The notes beneath the pieces are model-generated. The model saw nothing but the letters and a program-made list of their open reading frames with translations, was not told where the DNA came from and did not search any database. This document shows, in pieces, positions 47,477 through 59,076 of a stretch of DNA of 64,000 bases. Numbering within the stretch: position 1 is the first letter of the stretch; each line of letters starts with the position of its first letter. A program made the translations under genes and the position numbers. Source of the DNA: Bullera alba (taxonomy: Eukaryota; Basidiomycota; Tremellomycetes; Tremellales; Bulleraceae); contig BCIX01000001.1 of the NCBI GenBank assembly GCA_001600095.1, positions 4,427,198 to 4,491,197 on the forward strand, in the 5' to 3' direction.

Positions 47477-47490
47477 TTCCGCGCGCGGAA
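47477..47490. promoter_or_regulatory. Palindromic CCG-N4-CGG element, copy 1
   Basis: TTCCGCGCGCGGAA is a perfect 14-bp palindrome with outward-facing CGG half-sites, the layout bound by Zn2Cys6 transcription factors. It is 207 bp from the UTP22 start and about 1.37 kb from the transporter start. Confidence 0.4.
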
Positions 47491-48299
47491 CAGCGGATCA
47501 TAGCCGACCTTTAGCGCGCGGATACCGGCGTCAGACCCTCTCAGCGTCGGCCGCAACGTTCATGGCACGAAGCACATGGCTGATCGGCTGCAGTTGCGAC
47601 CTTACTTGAGATGCAAGATTGTGCACTGCGCAGAGAGAGTGTCACAGGACAGGAGACCCGTCAAGGACAGACACCACATCTCAGTGAAGCTTGATCCAGG
47701 TGTGCGAGGAAGCCTGCATTGCAGAGGGAAGCTCTGGGGTTCCTCCAGTCCCTCACGGGCTCCTTGCAGCCTGATTCGCACAATGGAGTGTGACTCTAGC
47801 ATAGCGATCGCGCTGTCTGACCTACACGGGCGACAACAGACACATGGTCGTGACAGCGTCACGCCACATCATACAGTTGCTGTACGTCGAGCTGGTGACT
47901 AACCTCCGAAGGCAATCGGTAGACTACCTCAAGCTGGGGGCTTAGAAGCCTGAAGCTGGCCTGGAGGCGGCTCGAGCACGCTGCCCACGCAGACATTACC
48001 CAGATCCATCTTGACACGGAAAATCCTGAAGCCCGGATAGGCAAGGATCTGCAAGGATCTGCTACTTACAGGTCGGCAGCAGGCCGTCTGGTATGACGCG
48101 CTGACGTATGAAACGCGGCAATGGCGATTGGAGTGTGGGTCAGATGAGGTCAGATGTGGTTGCGTGTCCCGTTGATGTCTGGTAACCTCGTGAAGAGCAT
48201 CTGGGCGAGGAAGAGGATACCGCATCTCACTGAGCCCGCTATGCAATCTCGCCCGTCGGCGTAATTTGAACGATCCTGACAGTGACAGACCCGATATAC

Positions 48300-48313
48300 T
48301 TCCGGGCGCGGAA
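48300..48313. promoter_or_regulatory. Palindromic CCG-N4-CGG element, copy 2
   Basis: TTCCGGGCGCGGAA differs from copy 1 at a single central base and keeps both half-sites. It is 546 bp upstream of the transporter ATG. Confidence 0.4.
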
Positions 48314-48858
48314 TGTTTGACTGTAAACCATAATCATGCTGACGAGATATAAGATGTCCGTCTACTCTCTGGGTCAGCGGCGTCCGCCAAGCGAAGCCAA
48401 AAGGGCCAGAGCAGGCGCCCGCCCGCCGGATGGGGTCTCCCCCCGCGTGTCATCCTTACGATAACACGCTGGTGATCGCCTTCCAAACGTTCGGAAGGCA
48501 GCGTACGCCGTGTCAACAAACTCGACATCTCCGTGCGCCGTACCATTCAGAGCTCCACGGCTGCCGGAGACACGTTATGGCCCATCGGGTCTAGACTCGA
48601 GCACCGTCTTACGATGCAGAGACCATGTCGCACAAGTATATTTTGTAACTGACCGACGGTGGAACAACGTCGACTGTCCCCACCTCCGCTCCTCCCATGT
48701 CCGTTGTCTGACTTGCACGCCGCTTGCTGAATCTATAAGAACACAGTCCTCCGTCCAGTGAGACGAGGACAGTCACTTTCCCCCTCAACGGATCACAGCG
48801 CATACAACTTCCACCGCTCTGGCTCTGGGTCGATCCGAATCCAAGACATTCACCAACA

Positions 48859-51800
48859 ATGTCCGTGGTGGGCAACTTTCAGTATCAAAACCACGATCGG
48901 GACGCCGTCCCGGTCCAACTGGGCAGACAGATCTCAAGGGCGCCCGTGGACGAGTCCGTCAACGACGAGGCACTCCCAATGACCGCTCAGGAGACCTCAA
49001 CCATGCGAGGTCAAGAGATCAGTCAGCTCGCACGACAATTGACCAGTCAATCCGCCCGAGCGCCCCACGATGCCAACGCGCTGTTCAACTATCAGGAAGG
49101 CAGCGACCTCGACCCATTCTCCTCCAACTTTAACGCTAAGAAGTATGTCAAAGGCATGTCCCAACTGTCGTCGGGAGCGGGAGTCCAGAGACTGTCTGGT
49201 GTCTCGTACTCGGACATGAGCGTTCACGGTTTCGGTTCCGATTCTGGTGAGTGATCGTTGGTGTGTAAGAGAAGTTTGCGGATGGCTAACATCGCCATAG
49301 ATTACCAAAAGACGGTTGGAAACTTGCCCCTGTCTCTCGCGAGTGCCGGACGCGACCTGTTTAGCAATCGAAAGCGAAAAGTCCAGATCCTCAACGGAGT
49401 GGACGGATGCCTGGATGCAGGAGAGATGCTCATGGTGCTCGGCCCTCCCGGAAGTGGTTGTACCACTCTGCTCAAGACCATCGCTGGAGAGATGAACGGT
49501 ATCTACCTCGACGAGGGGACAAAGCTCAACTACCGAGGTGAGATGCATCGTTGCTTCCATACGCACATCCGCTGACTCCGGAACAGGTATCACCGCCGAT
49601 CAGATGATGAGCCAGTTCCGAGGAGAGGCCATCTACACCGCCGAAGTCGACGTCCACTTTCCCAATCTGACAGTTGGCCAGACCCTTGCGTGAGTAACCT
49701 CTTTACACTGTGCATGATCAAGGCTAAATCAATCCCAGCTTTGCCGCTGAAGCTCGAGCTCCCCGAGAGCTGCCCGACGACATCACCCACGCTCAATTCT
49801 CCAAACACCAGCGAGATGTCCTCATGGCCGTCTTCGGTATCAGTCACACGATCAACACCATTGTCGGTAACGACTTTGTCCGAGGTGTTTCTGGTGGTGA
49901 GAGGAAGCGAGTGACCATCTGTGAAGCCGCGCTCTCTGGTGCTCCCCTACAATGCTGGGACAACTCGACCCGTGGTCTCGACTCTGCCAACGCTATCGAG
50001 TTCTGCAAGAATCTTAGGATGGGTGCCGAATTCATGGGAACCACCTCGGTTGTAGCCATCTACCAAGCCCCACAGTCCGCCTACGACCTCTTCGACAAGG
50101 TCTGTGTCCTCTACGAGGGTGAACAGATCTACTTTGGAAAGATCGGCGAGGCCAAACAGTTCTTCCTCGACATGGGATTCGAATGCCCAGAACAGCAGAC
50201 CGTCCCCGACTTTCTCACCTCACTCACCAGTTCTTCCGAGCGAAAGCCAAAGGAGGGCTGGGAGGACCGGGTTCCTCACACCGCTGCCGAGTTTGCCCAG
50301 GCATGGAAGAAGAGTGCTCAGTACAAGGCTCTGCGAGAGGAGATCGCCAACTTCGAGGAGAGACACCCTCCCAACGGCGAGGCTTACGACCAGTTCTTGG
50401 CCTCGAGAAGGACTCAACAGTCCAAGCACATGTAAGCACGATCCTCTGTATATTCAATCGAAGCCATCACTGACAGTGATTTCAGCCGAGCTCAATCTCC
50501 ATACACCCTCTCCTACGTATCTCAAGTCAAGCTCTGCCTCAAGCGAGGTTTCTGGCGTCTTGCTGCCGATCCCAGCTTAACGGTCACTCAACTCTTTGGT
50601 AACCTGGCCATGGCTCTGATCATCTCGTCCGTCTTCTTCAATCTGCAGCCGACCACCGCATCCTTCTTCCAGCGAGGTGCCTTGCTCTTCTTCGCCATTC
50701 TCATCAACGCCTTTGGTGCTGCTCTCGAGATCCTCACGTTGTACGCCCAACGACCCATTGTGGAGAAACACACCCAATACGCCTTCTACCACCCCTCGGC
50801 CGAAGCTGTTGCGTCCATGTTGACCGACATGCCTTACAAGATTCTCAACGCCATCTTCACCAACTTGACAATCTACTTCATGACGAATCTTCGACGAGAC
50901 CCCGGGCACTTCTTCTTCTACCTCTTCGTCTCGTTCGTTGCCACATTGACCATGTCCATGATCTTTCGAACCATCGCCGCAACGTCCCGACAGTTCGTCA
51001 CCGCCATGACACCCGCCGCCGTCATCATGATTGGTCTGGTCATCTACACCGGTTTCGCCATTCCAGTCACTCTTATGCGAGGATGGGCGAGGTGGATCAA
51101 CTACATCAACCCGATTGGTTACGCCTTCGAGAGTGTCATGGTCAACGAGTTTCACGGCCGCGACTTCACCTGTTCCCAATTCGTCCCATCGGGTCCCGGC
51201 TACACTGGCCTCGGCGCTGATGCTCAGGCATGCAACACCGTCGGTTCCACCCTGGGGTCCAACGTGGTTAACGGAGATCAGTACTTGGCCCTCAGCTACG
51301 AATACTACAACTCGCACAAGTGGAGAAATGTCGGTATCCTGTTCGGTTTCATGATCTTCTTCTTGATCACATACATGGTTGCTACTGGTGAGTAGTCGTC
51401 CCTTTGCCCGAGCCCTGTTCTGTGCTGACTCTCGTCACAGAGTACATTTCTGCCCAGAAGTCCAAGGGTGAAGTCCTCGTGTACCCTCGTGGACAGATCC
51501 CCAAGGCGCTGCTCGAGAAGACCCCCTCCGATGCCGAGTCTCAAGTGACAGCGGCTGGACGACCCGCCAACGAGAAGTCCCGATCCAACGACGGCGCTCA
51601 GACCGATATCATCCAGAGGCAGACTGCCATCTTCTCGTGGAAGGACGTCGTCTACGATATCAAGATCAAGAAGGAGCCCCGACGAATCTTGGACCACGTC
51701 GACGGTTGGGTCAAGCCAGGTACTCTGACGGCCTTGATGGGTGTATCCGGTGCTGGTAAAACGACTCTGCTCGACGTCTTGGCCACCCGAGTCACCATGG

Positions 51801-53781
51801 GTGTCGTCACTGGTGAAATGCTCGTCGACGGATCTCAACGAGATGTCTCTTTCCAGCGAAAGACTGGTTACGTTCAACAACAGGATCTCCACTTGGAAAC
51901 CTCGACCGTCAGGGAAGCTCTCCGATTCAGTGCCGAGCTGCGACAGCCCAAATCCGTTTCCAAGGCCGACAAGCATACCTACGTCGAGGAGGTCCTCAAA
52001 CTCCTGGAAATGGATGGTTATGCCGATGCTGTTGTTGGTGTTCCCGGAGAAGGTCTCAACGTCGAGCAGCGAAAACGATTGACGATTGGTGTTGAACTGG
52101 TCGCCAAGCCCGAGCTCCTCCTCTTCCTCGACGAACCCACCTCTGGTCTCGACTCGCAAACCTCTTGGAACATCCTGCAGCTGCTCAGGAAGCTGACCGC
52201 CCACGGACAGGCCATCCTGTGCACAATCCACCAGCCGTCGGCCATCCTGTTCGAGAACTTTGATCGACTCCTCTTCCTCGCCAAGGGTGGAAAGACTGTC
52301 TACTTCGGTGAAGTCGGTTCCGGTTCTCACATCCTCATCGACTACTTTGTCAAGAACGGCGGTCACGAGTGCCCCAAGGGCGAGAACCCGGCCGAGTGGA
52401 TGCTTTCCGTCATTGGTGCTGCCCCCGGTACTTCCACCAAGGTCGACTGGCACCAGGCCTGGTTGAACTCTCCCGAGCGAGTCGCCGTCAGGGAGGAGCT
52501 CGAGCGTATCAAAGTCAACAGACCCAAGGAGGTTGCCAAGAACGGAAACGCCGACGCCCACAAGACGGACAAGGAGAAGAAGGCCGGCTACGCAGAGTTT
52601 GCCGCTCCTTTCTGGTCCCAGCTCTGGATCGTTCTCAAGCGAGTGTCACAGCAGTACTGGCGAACCCCATCTTACATCTGGTCCAAGTTCATCCTGGTCA
52701 TTACCTCTGGTCTCTTCATCGGTTTCTCGTTCTTCAAGGCCGACACGTCGCAAGGCGGACTACAGAGTCAACTGTTCTCTGCCTTCATGATGTTCCTCAT
52801 CTTCGGTCAAATGGTTCAACAGATCATGCCCAACTTTGTCCAACAACGAGCCCTGTACGAGGCCCGAGAGCGACCGTCCAAGACCTACTCGTGGGGCGTC
52901 TTCATCTACTCGAACATCCTAGTCGAGATTCCCTGGTCGATCTTGGCCGGAACGGTCTACTTCTTCTGTTGGTACTACCCTATTGGCTACTACCGGAACG
53001 CGACCTGGACCGACACCGTCAACATCCGAGGATTCCTCATGTGGTTGTTCGTGTTGGCCTTCTTCTTGTTCACGGGTACCTTCTCCGTCTTCATCGTTGC
53101 CGCCATCGACTCTGCCGAGACGGCTGGTAACATTGCCCAATTGATGTTCTCGCTCTGTCTGATCTTCTGCGGGTGAGTGCTAGAGATCCTGATCGATTCG
53201 AGATGAATGCTGACGCCGTTTACAGTGTCTTGGTCCAATACCAGAGTATGCCCGGCTTCTGGCACTTCATGTACAGAGTCTCGCCTTTCACCTACTTGGT
53301 CGAGGGCATCATCACCACCGCCGTCGCCGATGCGCCAGCTACATGTGCCCAGACCGAGTTCGTCCAGTTCATCGCACCAAACGGTCAGACTTGCGGTGAT
53401 TACATGACCGCCTACACCTCTGCCGCTGGTGGATACCTCCAGGACCCCAACGCCACTGGCGAGTGCAACTTTTGCTCCCTGGGCGAGACCAACCAGTTCC
53501 TCGGCGCCGTCGGCCTCAACTACGGTAACCGATGGAGAGACTTTGGTCTTATGTGGGCGTACATCATCTTCAATGTCTTTGGTGCCATCTTCCTCTACTG
53601 GCTCGTCAGGGTGCCCAAGAACAAGGGCAAGGAGCAGGCAAAGGACAGTAAGGACGAGTCGGCACCACCACCACCAGAGACCGAGTCGGCCGGACAGGAC
53701 GGACAGGAGACCACGCCCAACAACGGTAATGGAGAGAAGCCCGCCGCGGCTATGAGGGAGAAGACGGCAGCGGCAGTGTAG
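48859..53781 (+). CDS. Full-size PDR-type (ABCG) multidrug efflux transporter
   Basis: A plasma-membrane ATP-driven pump for drugs, azoles and lipids, in the Pdr5/Cdr1/Afr1 family. Seven exons (48859-49246, 49301-49537, 49587-49689, 49739-50431, 50486-51387, 51441-53172, 53226-53781) give 1536 residues in the order NBD1-TMD1-NBD2-TMD2. NBD1 has a degenerate Walker [10 protein letters not shown] (about residue 177, Cys for Lys), a good signature VSGGERKR (about 291) and Walker B followed by Asn (WDNSTRGLD). NBD2 has canonical Walker [10 protein letters not shown] (about 874) and Walker [13 protein letters not shown] but a poor signature (LNVEQRKRL). This asymmetry is normal for fungal PDR pumps: one catalytic and one inactive site. 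The extracellular loop before the last helix has the family CNFC pair. Membrane segments are clear in both halves. Confidence 0.96.
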
Positions 53782-54246
53782 GTCGAGTGGCAGAACGAGA
53801 GAAGCAGTGGGGCACGCCTCAAAAGATAAAGAATAGAACAGATCTAGTCTGTGAATCCTGATAGAGCTACGTTTATCGAGACTTATAATATTATCATCTG
53901 CCGTGATCATGTATTACTATCGATTGACCTCGTTGGAACCGCTGCCCGAAAATACTATCGTACCTTGTTGAACAATGGTCCTAAGCTGGACTCTATCGAC
54001 ACACAGAGAGATCGTTCCCACACAGCGTCGTGGGCTTGAAGAGGCACCACCGAAGTGACAAGAGCGAGGCGGGTGTCGTTGGCAGATGGATAGACGTGCA
54101 TTGTGTCATACACCGTGGCTACATAGTTTGGTTGTATACAACAGTGGTCGATCAAGAAAGCGTCGAGTCTTTGCGAGTTGGATCATCACTGAAGGGGCTC
54201 GGCACTGAGACGATCAGCTCTGTATCCCATTTCGGTTGAGTCCGAC
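53782..54246. other. Convergent intergenic region, transporter / PDK-type gene
   Basis: About 465 bp between two facing stop codons, holding both 3' UTRs. Only short frames occur. Nothing further is seen. Confidence 0.4.
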
Positions 54247-55974
54247 CTACCTCGAAGATAGTTTGTTGAGCGAGATGTACACGTCTACCGCCTAGTCAGC
54301 GTTCTTTTCCCGATGTCGACGTCTGAACTGCTCACCAGTCCCGTATCCGTCCATCGAGATCAGTCTCAGATCGCCCCCGAAGAATCTCGCATACTACGAA
54401 ATGGTCAGCTTCCCTGTCTGGCGCTGGAACGGGCGACTGACCAGTCTCGATAGAGGCAACCCGTAACCGAAGCCAGCCATTGGGGCTTTGAAGTCCGAAC
54501 TCTCGATGCTCTCGATCAGACCCTCGTCGCTCATGGTAGTGTAGAGATATGTCCAAATATGGGGCACGCTGCTTCTGGGAATACCGCCCCCTTCGTCGGA
54601 GATCTTGATAGTGATGTCCTCACTGCCCTCCACAACGACGACTTTGATCGGTGGAAAATCGTCCTCATTGTCGGGACCGTATCTCTCGACGACGGCGCGT
54701 AGCGAGTTTTTCAAAAGCTCAAAGCAGACGTGTGATCTGGATGGTCGTTAGCGGTGCCTTGGTCGACGGGGGATGCTGGCAACTCACAGATGTCCCGGTA
54801 CGTAAGGGAATGTGAGGTTCTTGTCGCAAATGAGCTGGATTGGGGGACCCTTGAACAGTCCATAATGGTCCTCGCATACGAAACGGGCGTTTTCTGAGAT
54901 GATCAGAGGCGGACGCAGGTGGATTGGTAGTGACTTACCGATAGCTTCGTGGCAGATATCATGAACATTCTGGGTAAGATCATCAGTTAACGGTCTAGCG
55001 GACAAGAGGCGCAGTACTCACCGCCCGAGTACAGATGATTCCGACGTAATCTTGATGCGGCTGCAGGGTGTTCAACGCGACGTCTGGCCGTGTCTATAGT
55101 CAGCGCTACGTATCCGCCAATGTCGCGGCACTACTCACGCTGACCAATCAAGAAACGTATACCAATACGACTCATGTAGAACCGATCCAGCCATTCCTGT
55201 ATACTCTGGTGTATCCTCCCCGTCTTCTGCTTCCTCTTCCACTCGAGGACGCCCTGGGCAACGGTAGTGACAGTTGGATCGTGCCTCTGTTTTATATTCT
55301 GTAGGACCTTTGTGAACTTGTCGTTGTATTCGTGCACCTCTGGTGGGTATAGCGTGTCTTTTGGAGGTGGAGAGAAGTATCTAGGGGAGGTCGTGGTCAG
55401 CCTCTCGAAGCAGAGCGGCCAGAGTGGGCGACATCAGCTCACCTCCGTTCTAGGGGTATTCTCATTCTCGTTCCGGTTCCTACAGCTCCATTCAGACTAC
55501 CAGGTAGGCTAGTTCCTGTGGGTCCCTCGTGCAGGACCGGGTCAAGGGAGGGATTGGGCGTAGCGGATGGGAAACTCGTTTTCCTACTCGGTCGTATCAG
55601 TATGGAAGTCTCATACTGACTCCGTATGCCACTCACGACTTGACTGGGCTCCTTAGCATATCTTCTATATGCGTCGGCAGCCGAGGTCGGGGGAAAGTGA
55701 CCAGTTCCTCAAAGCTCTGCGCATACCACTCCTTGACCTTTTCGATACTTGGCATATGGCTCAAACCATCAGGCAGGCTCTCCAGCTCCACCACCCTGTG
55801 CGAGAGCCTTATAGGCAATTCCTCGGACAGGAACTCTGAGGCTTTGAGCAGCGTCCCCTGGGATGGCTGTTGGCCAAATAGGATCATCTGCTGGAGCGAG
55901 ACGCCCGTCTGTGGGAAGCTGGAGAAGTGGTGGATCTTGTCCCATAACGCGGGCTGGATCTTGAATCGCGACAT
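54247..55974 (-). CDS. Mitochondrial pyruvate dehydrogenase / branched-chain ketoacid dehydrogenase kinase
   Basis: Phosphorylates and switches off the E1-alpha subunit of a mitochondrial 2-oxo-acid dehydrogenase. It begins MSRFKIQPALWDKIHHFSSFPQTGVSLQQMILFGQ, matching the PDK helical domain (sxxQLxxFG), then RLSHRVVELESLPDGL. The GHKL ATPase domain is spread over later exons: SHVCFELLKNSLRAVVER (N-box with Glu and Asn), ISDEGGGIP (G1), GFGYGLPLSRL (G2) and ARFFGGDLRLISMDGYGTDVYISL. Motifs are intact, so it should be active. Seven or eight introns; the last exon (DVYISLNKLSSR) ends at a TAG at 54247-54249. Family members resemble yeast Pkp1/Pkp2; whether the target is PDH or BCKDH cannot be told. 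A disordered Ser/Pro segment follows the first exon. Confidence 0.9.
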
Positions 55975-56495
55975 GGCTATCGCGGTGACCGGAAGCGGTG
56001 ATGAGGTCGGGCTGGATCTTCACCAAGTTGTGAGAGTATGGAGTCTGCTGAGGTGACCTTTTGTGGAGTCGTAATGCGGGGCTCACGCGATCGAGGGGGC
56101 GAGAAGGGGGCTGTTTTCACACGACGTCGGCGCGGCGTCGATGGCGAGTCGAGCAGTGTTCAAAGTCGATTGTGGGACCGAGTATGCTGACCGGACAGTG
56201 AGTGTATGCACAGTGCCGTCCGTTGTGATATAGTGACTGTAAGGATCAAAACAAGGCTAGAGGTAGGCTAAGGTATGGAGTATGGAATGACCAGCCAGTT
56301 TCGACTCGCTCCCGGGTCAAAGTCAAGCTAAAAGAGATCTCGCTCACTCGGCTGTACGTTTTACCGGTATGTCATCGGGGACCGGGACTATGATGGTTGA
56401 TCTAGCATTCCCCGTCTCGATTCATAGGCTGCAAGTCGCGCCGATTACAAACGACACTATCGCTACAGCACATCTAGGCATACATGTCCACTCCC
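55975..56495. other. Promoter region of the PDK-type kinase gene
   Basis: About 520 bp between two minus-strand genes. The 120 bp next to the kinase start are GC-rich (ACACGACGTCGGCGCGGCGTCG near 56118). No gene is seen. Confidence 0.4.
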
Positions 56496-57494
56496 TCACA
56501 GCACTTTCTCGCCCCAGCGAACGAGACCGCGGGACATGTCCTCCAGAGCCTCTTGAATCCTTCGAACAGTTCCTTCGGGATCCGACTGTCGCCTCACCTC
56601 AACCACCAAATCCTTCGACACTCTGCATCTGGACATCGTGCCAACTGGTTGGGAATGGAGGTATACCTGTGCCCAGCTTGGAGTCAGATTGACCGTCAAG
56701 CATGCCCGAGGCAGCGGAAACTGGGGTCCAAGTGGTGAACTCGCACTCGGACTTTCGGCCGAAACGAGCGAAAGCGGTAGAGTCGTCAATAAGTCCTCGA
56801 TCCTCGCTGCGGGCTTCACTCGTTGTTAGTACATGGTCGTACAACTACACAGAGACAAGAGTCAAATGCTCACTTGAAGTCGCTTGAGTGTATCCCCCTC
56901 AGCATCACTTTCCTCGTATAGCTCAGTCTCGATCTTTCGCAAGTGCTCGCCCACCCGAATAGCAATGAACCTATCGAAGACCGCCATCTCTCTGCCTCGA
57001 TGAGCGAAAACGGAGCTTTTGATTGAGCCCGACGACACCCCCAGGTCGTTTCCAGAGAATCGATAGGGATCGGAAGTGGCACCGGGAGGTAGAAGCTGGG
57101 TGTATACCGGGAGGAACGTGTCTCGCAGTATGGAAACAGAGACTGCAACCACCGCATCAGACAATGATCTGCGGAGAGCTTCCAGTCCTCACTTAACCCA
57201 CCTAGGTAGAACCTCCTGTCGACCCCCTTCAGACCCCTAAACATCCCCCAGATCCTCCGTATTCGCTCTTCCTCCATATCGCCCGAGAACCTGCTCGGTG
57301 TAGCCCTCGGATCCAGTGTGAGATAGACGATGCGATGTAAGAGGTGTATAGGCAAGATTGATATACAGGCTTTGATCTTACCCCCTCTCGGAGCGGCCGA
57401 GGGGAAGTATGCAGGTGGAGGAGGTGGGTCTGAACAACGTCAGACATTCAATCAATCAATCATCCAATGAGCGAGTCTGCTACGCACAGTTCAT
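56496..57494 (-). CDS. Unknown protein, probably conserved in fungi
   Basis: Not recognised. The chain starts MNYPPPPPAYFPSAAPRGGKIKACISILPIHLLHRIVYLTLDP, with MNY spliced to the Pro run across an intron with donor GTGCGT. A helical central part follows (SLSDAVVAVSVSILRDTFLPVYTQLLPPG ... MAVFDRFIAIRVGEHLRKIETELYE), and the last exon reads PAARIEDLLTTLPLSLVSAES to the stop EKVL at 56496. The junction after IWGMFRGLKGVDR is unclear: the frame demands a splice, but the best donors give introns of 44 nt (GTTCTA) or 56 nt (GTCTGA), both off consensus. No signal peptide or clear membrane anchor. About 290 residues. No function can be proposed. Confidence 0.55.
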
Positions 57495-57930
57495 CTCGGT
57501 CGGCCTGATCTCCGATACAGCGGTCTTGGAAGGACGGCAGATTGCACTGCTGTATACACCTCTGGCCAGCTCATCTGTCCTGGCAGGCTTCTGCAGCGAG
57601 TGTATAGATACTTCAGCTTGCGCAAAGCAGCCTTGAGCATACCCAAGAGTCTTCCCTGCTTGGCCAGGGGCCCAGGAGCTGGCCCAATTCAAAGGCAAGA
57701 GTGCCGGAGTGCGGGAATCCGGTCGGCAACATCCGACAGCGAGCGGAATCAAAATTAGATCGCTGATCGCCGCTGTTATGACGTCGCGTCTTTGGTGAAT
57801 CTCAACTCTGCGATCCAGCTGCTGTCAGCTACGGTATAGAAGGCTTCAGAGTCAACCTCGCACTCGTATAAGACCTCAAACGATACACGTACCTCTGTGA
57901 TAGCCAAAGACTACCGAAGCCCTGACTACC
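57495..57930. other. Divergent promoter region of two unknown genes
   Basis: About 435 bp between divergent starts. A minus-strand frame runs in phase into the preceding gene from 57752 but has no protein character upstream of the chosen start. No conserved box is seen. Confidence 0.35.
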
Positions 57931-58934
57931 ATGTCGCGAACCTCTTTCACCTACCTGCTGGCCCGATCTATCCGACCTGCGAGCGTACCCGCGCGATCGC
58001 TACACCTATCCGCACCGCGTCTAGCCTCCAACACCGCTGGCGCTGGTGACAACCCCGACCTATCCCAAGGCCACGCAACGAAGAAAGCCGAGGATCCAGC
58101 ACATAAAGACTACGACGTCCAATCGGCCTCTGTCCGAGCTGGTGAAGATGCCAAAGCCAAGTCTGGTCCCGACGACGCTGGTGAGCCATTCGACGCCGCC
58201 AGGCAGGGCAGTACCGGCGGAGGAAAGAAGAAGGGCCAAGATGGCAAGACTGGCGCTTTCATGGACCAGGTGGGAGGTCAGGATGAGAGGACCAAAGGAA
58301 AGGGAGTGGTGATGGGCGGTAAAGAAAAAGCCCCGGCTGCCGGTATGGTAGAGAAGATCCAAGAGGCTGTTGGATACGATGGCCTGAGGAAGACTACAAG
58401 AGTGGGTATCTCAATCACTACTGTGTCACAAGAAGAGATGGCTGATCGGGAGGGACAATCAGAAATACCACACCTCTGCCACCCAGACCAGATCGTTCTC
58501 GAGCCTTTCGACTCTAGGCAAGAACGCCCCAGCTGCAGGATACGCCAAAGCCCACAAGCGCGAGTCTGAAGGTGACCACGTGAGTCTTGCTCCATAATGC
58601 AGCTTGAAGCAATTTCGCTCACACGATCTAGCCCACTCCACCCGAGGCACTGCCACAGACGCTGAAGTCGCCTTATCAAGAGGTCGATCCCGCTGCCGTA
58701 CAGCCCGCCTCTCCAGACGCCCTTCCATCGTCAAAGACCGACTACAGTTCAAGCGCACAGGATCCAGCACACGAGACTCTGGCAAAGCAGGCTAAGACTG
58801 GCCAATTGGCCGACAGGAACCCACCACCCAGCGGCGATCAAGGGTGAGTAGTATCTAGCTCAGGAAGTAGCAGTATTGACGATCTCTGCAGACCAAAGGG
58901 TCTCGATGAGGCTTGGAAGGACAGGAAGATCTGA
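57931..58934 (+). CDS. Unknown hydrophilic protein with mitochondrial presequence
   Basis: The N-terminus MSRTSFTYLLARSIRPASVPARSLHLSAPRLASN is a strong mitochondrial presequence (Arg-rich amphipathic, no acids, RSL/HLSA-like cleavage context). The rest is very hydrophilic: Gly/Lys/Asp-rich, with AEDPAHKDYDVQSASVRAGEDAKAK, GGGKKKGQDGKTG and, near the end, SAQDPAHETLAKQAKTGQLADRN. The DPAH motif thus occurs twice. The C-terminus is GLDEAWKDRKI. No cysteine cluster or membrane segment. Four exons; the chain RKTTR-KYHTSATQTRSFSSL across the first intron and GDH-PTPPEALPQ across the second keep frame. Composition recalls LEA-like or stress proteins, but this is only a resemblance. Confidence 0.7.
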
Positions 58935-59076
58935 TCTCGGACCGGATCAACCCATATTGGGGTCCGCCTCAGATGCGAAGAAGATGGAAGAAGCGATATG
59001 CAGTGATGTAACAAATGCGATGTGATGCTGTGTTATATTACAAGACGGCTCAAGTTCCTCGCCCTAGCAGACTCGT

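Larger units (their letters stand above)
47271..48858. promoter_or_regulatory. 1.6-kb divergent regulatory region, UTP22 / PDR transporter
   Basis: The longest gene-free stretch of the window, between two divergent genes. It contains a CACGTG box (47432-47437), two 14-bp palindromic elements listed separately, and a short tandem duplication GCAAGGATCT-GCAAGGATCT near 48042. Frames of 60-108 codons are present but none looks like protein. Large promoters are usual for inducible PDR pumps. Confidence 0.5.

Noticed and set aside
48041..48062. GCAAGGATCT tandem duplication as a functional repeat
   Set aside because: Only two 10-bp copies; could easily be chance or a local slip.
51305..52561. 418-codon minus-strand frame opposite the PDR transporter
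   Set aside because: It lies antisense to the NBD2 region, where strong codon bias keeps the opposite frame open. Its Gly/Val/Leu/Asp-rich product shows no domain and the sense strand is clearly coding.
52990..53910. 306-codon minus-strand frame opposite the transporter 3' end
   Set aside because: Same antisense artefact; repetitive composition and no family resemblance.
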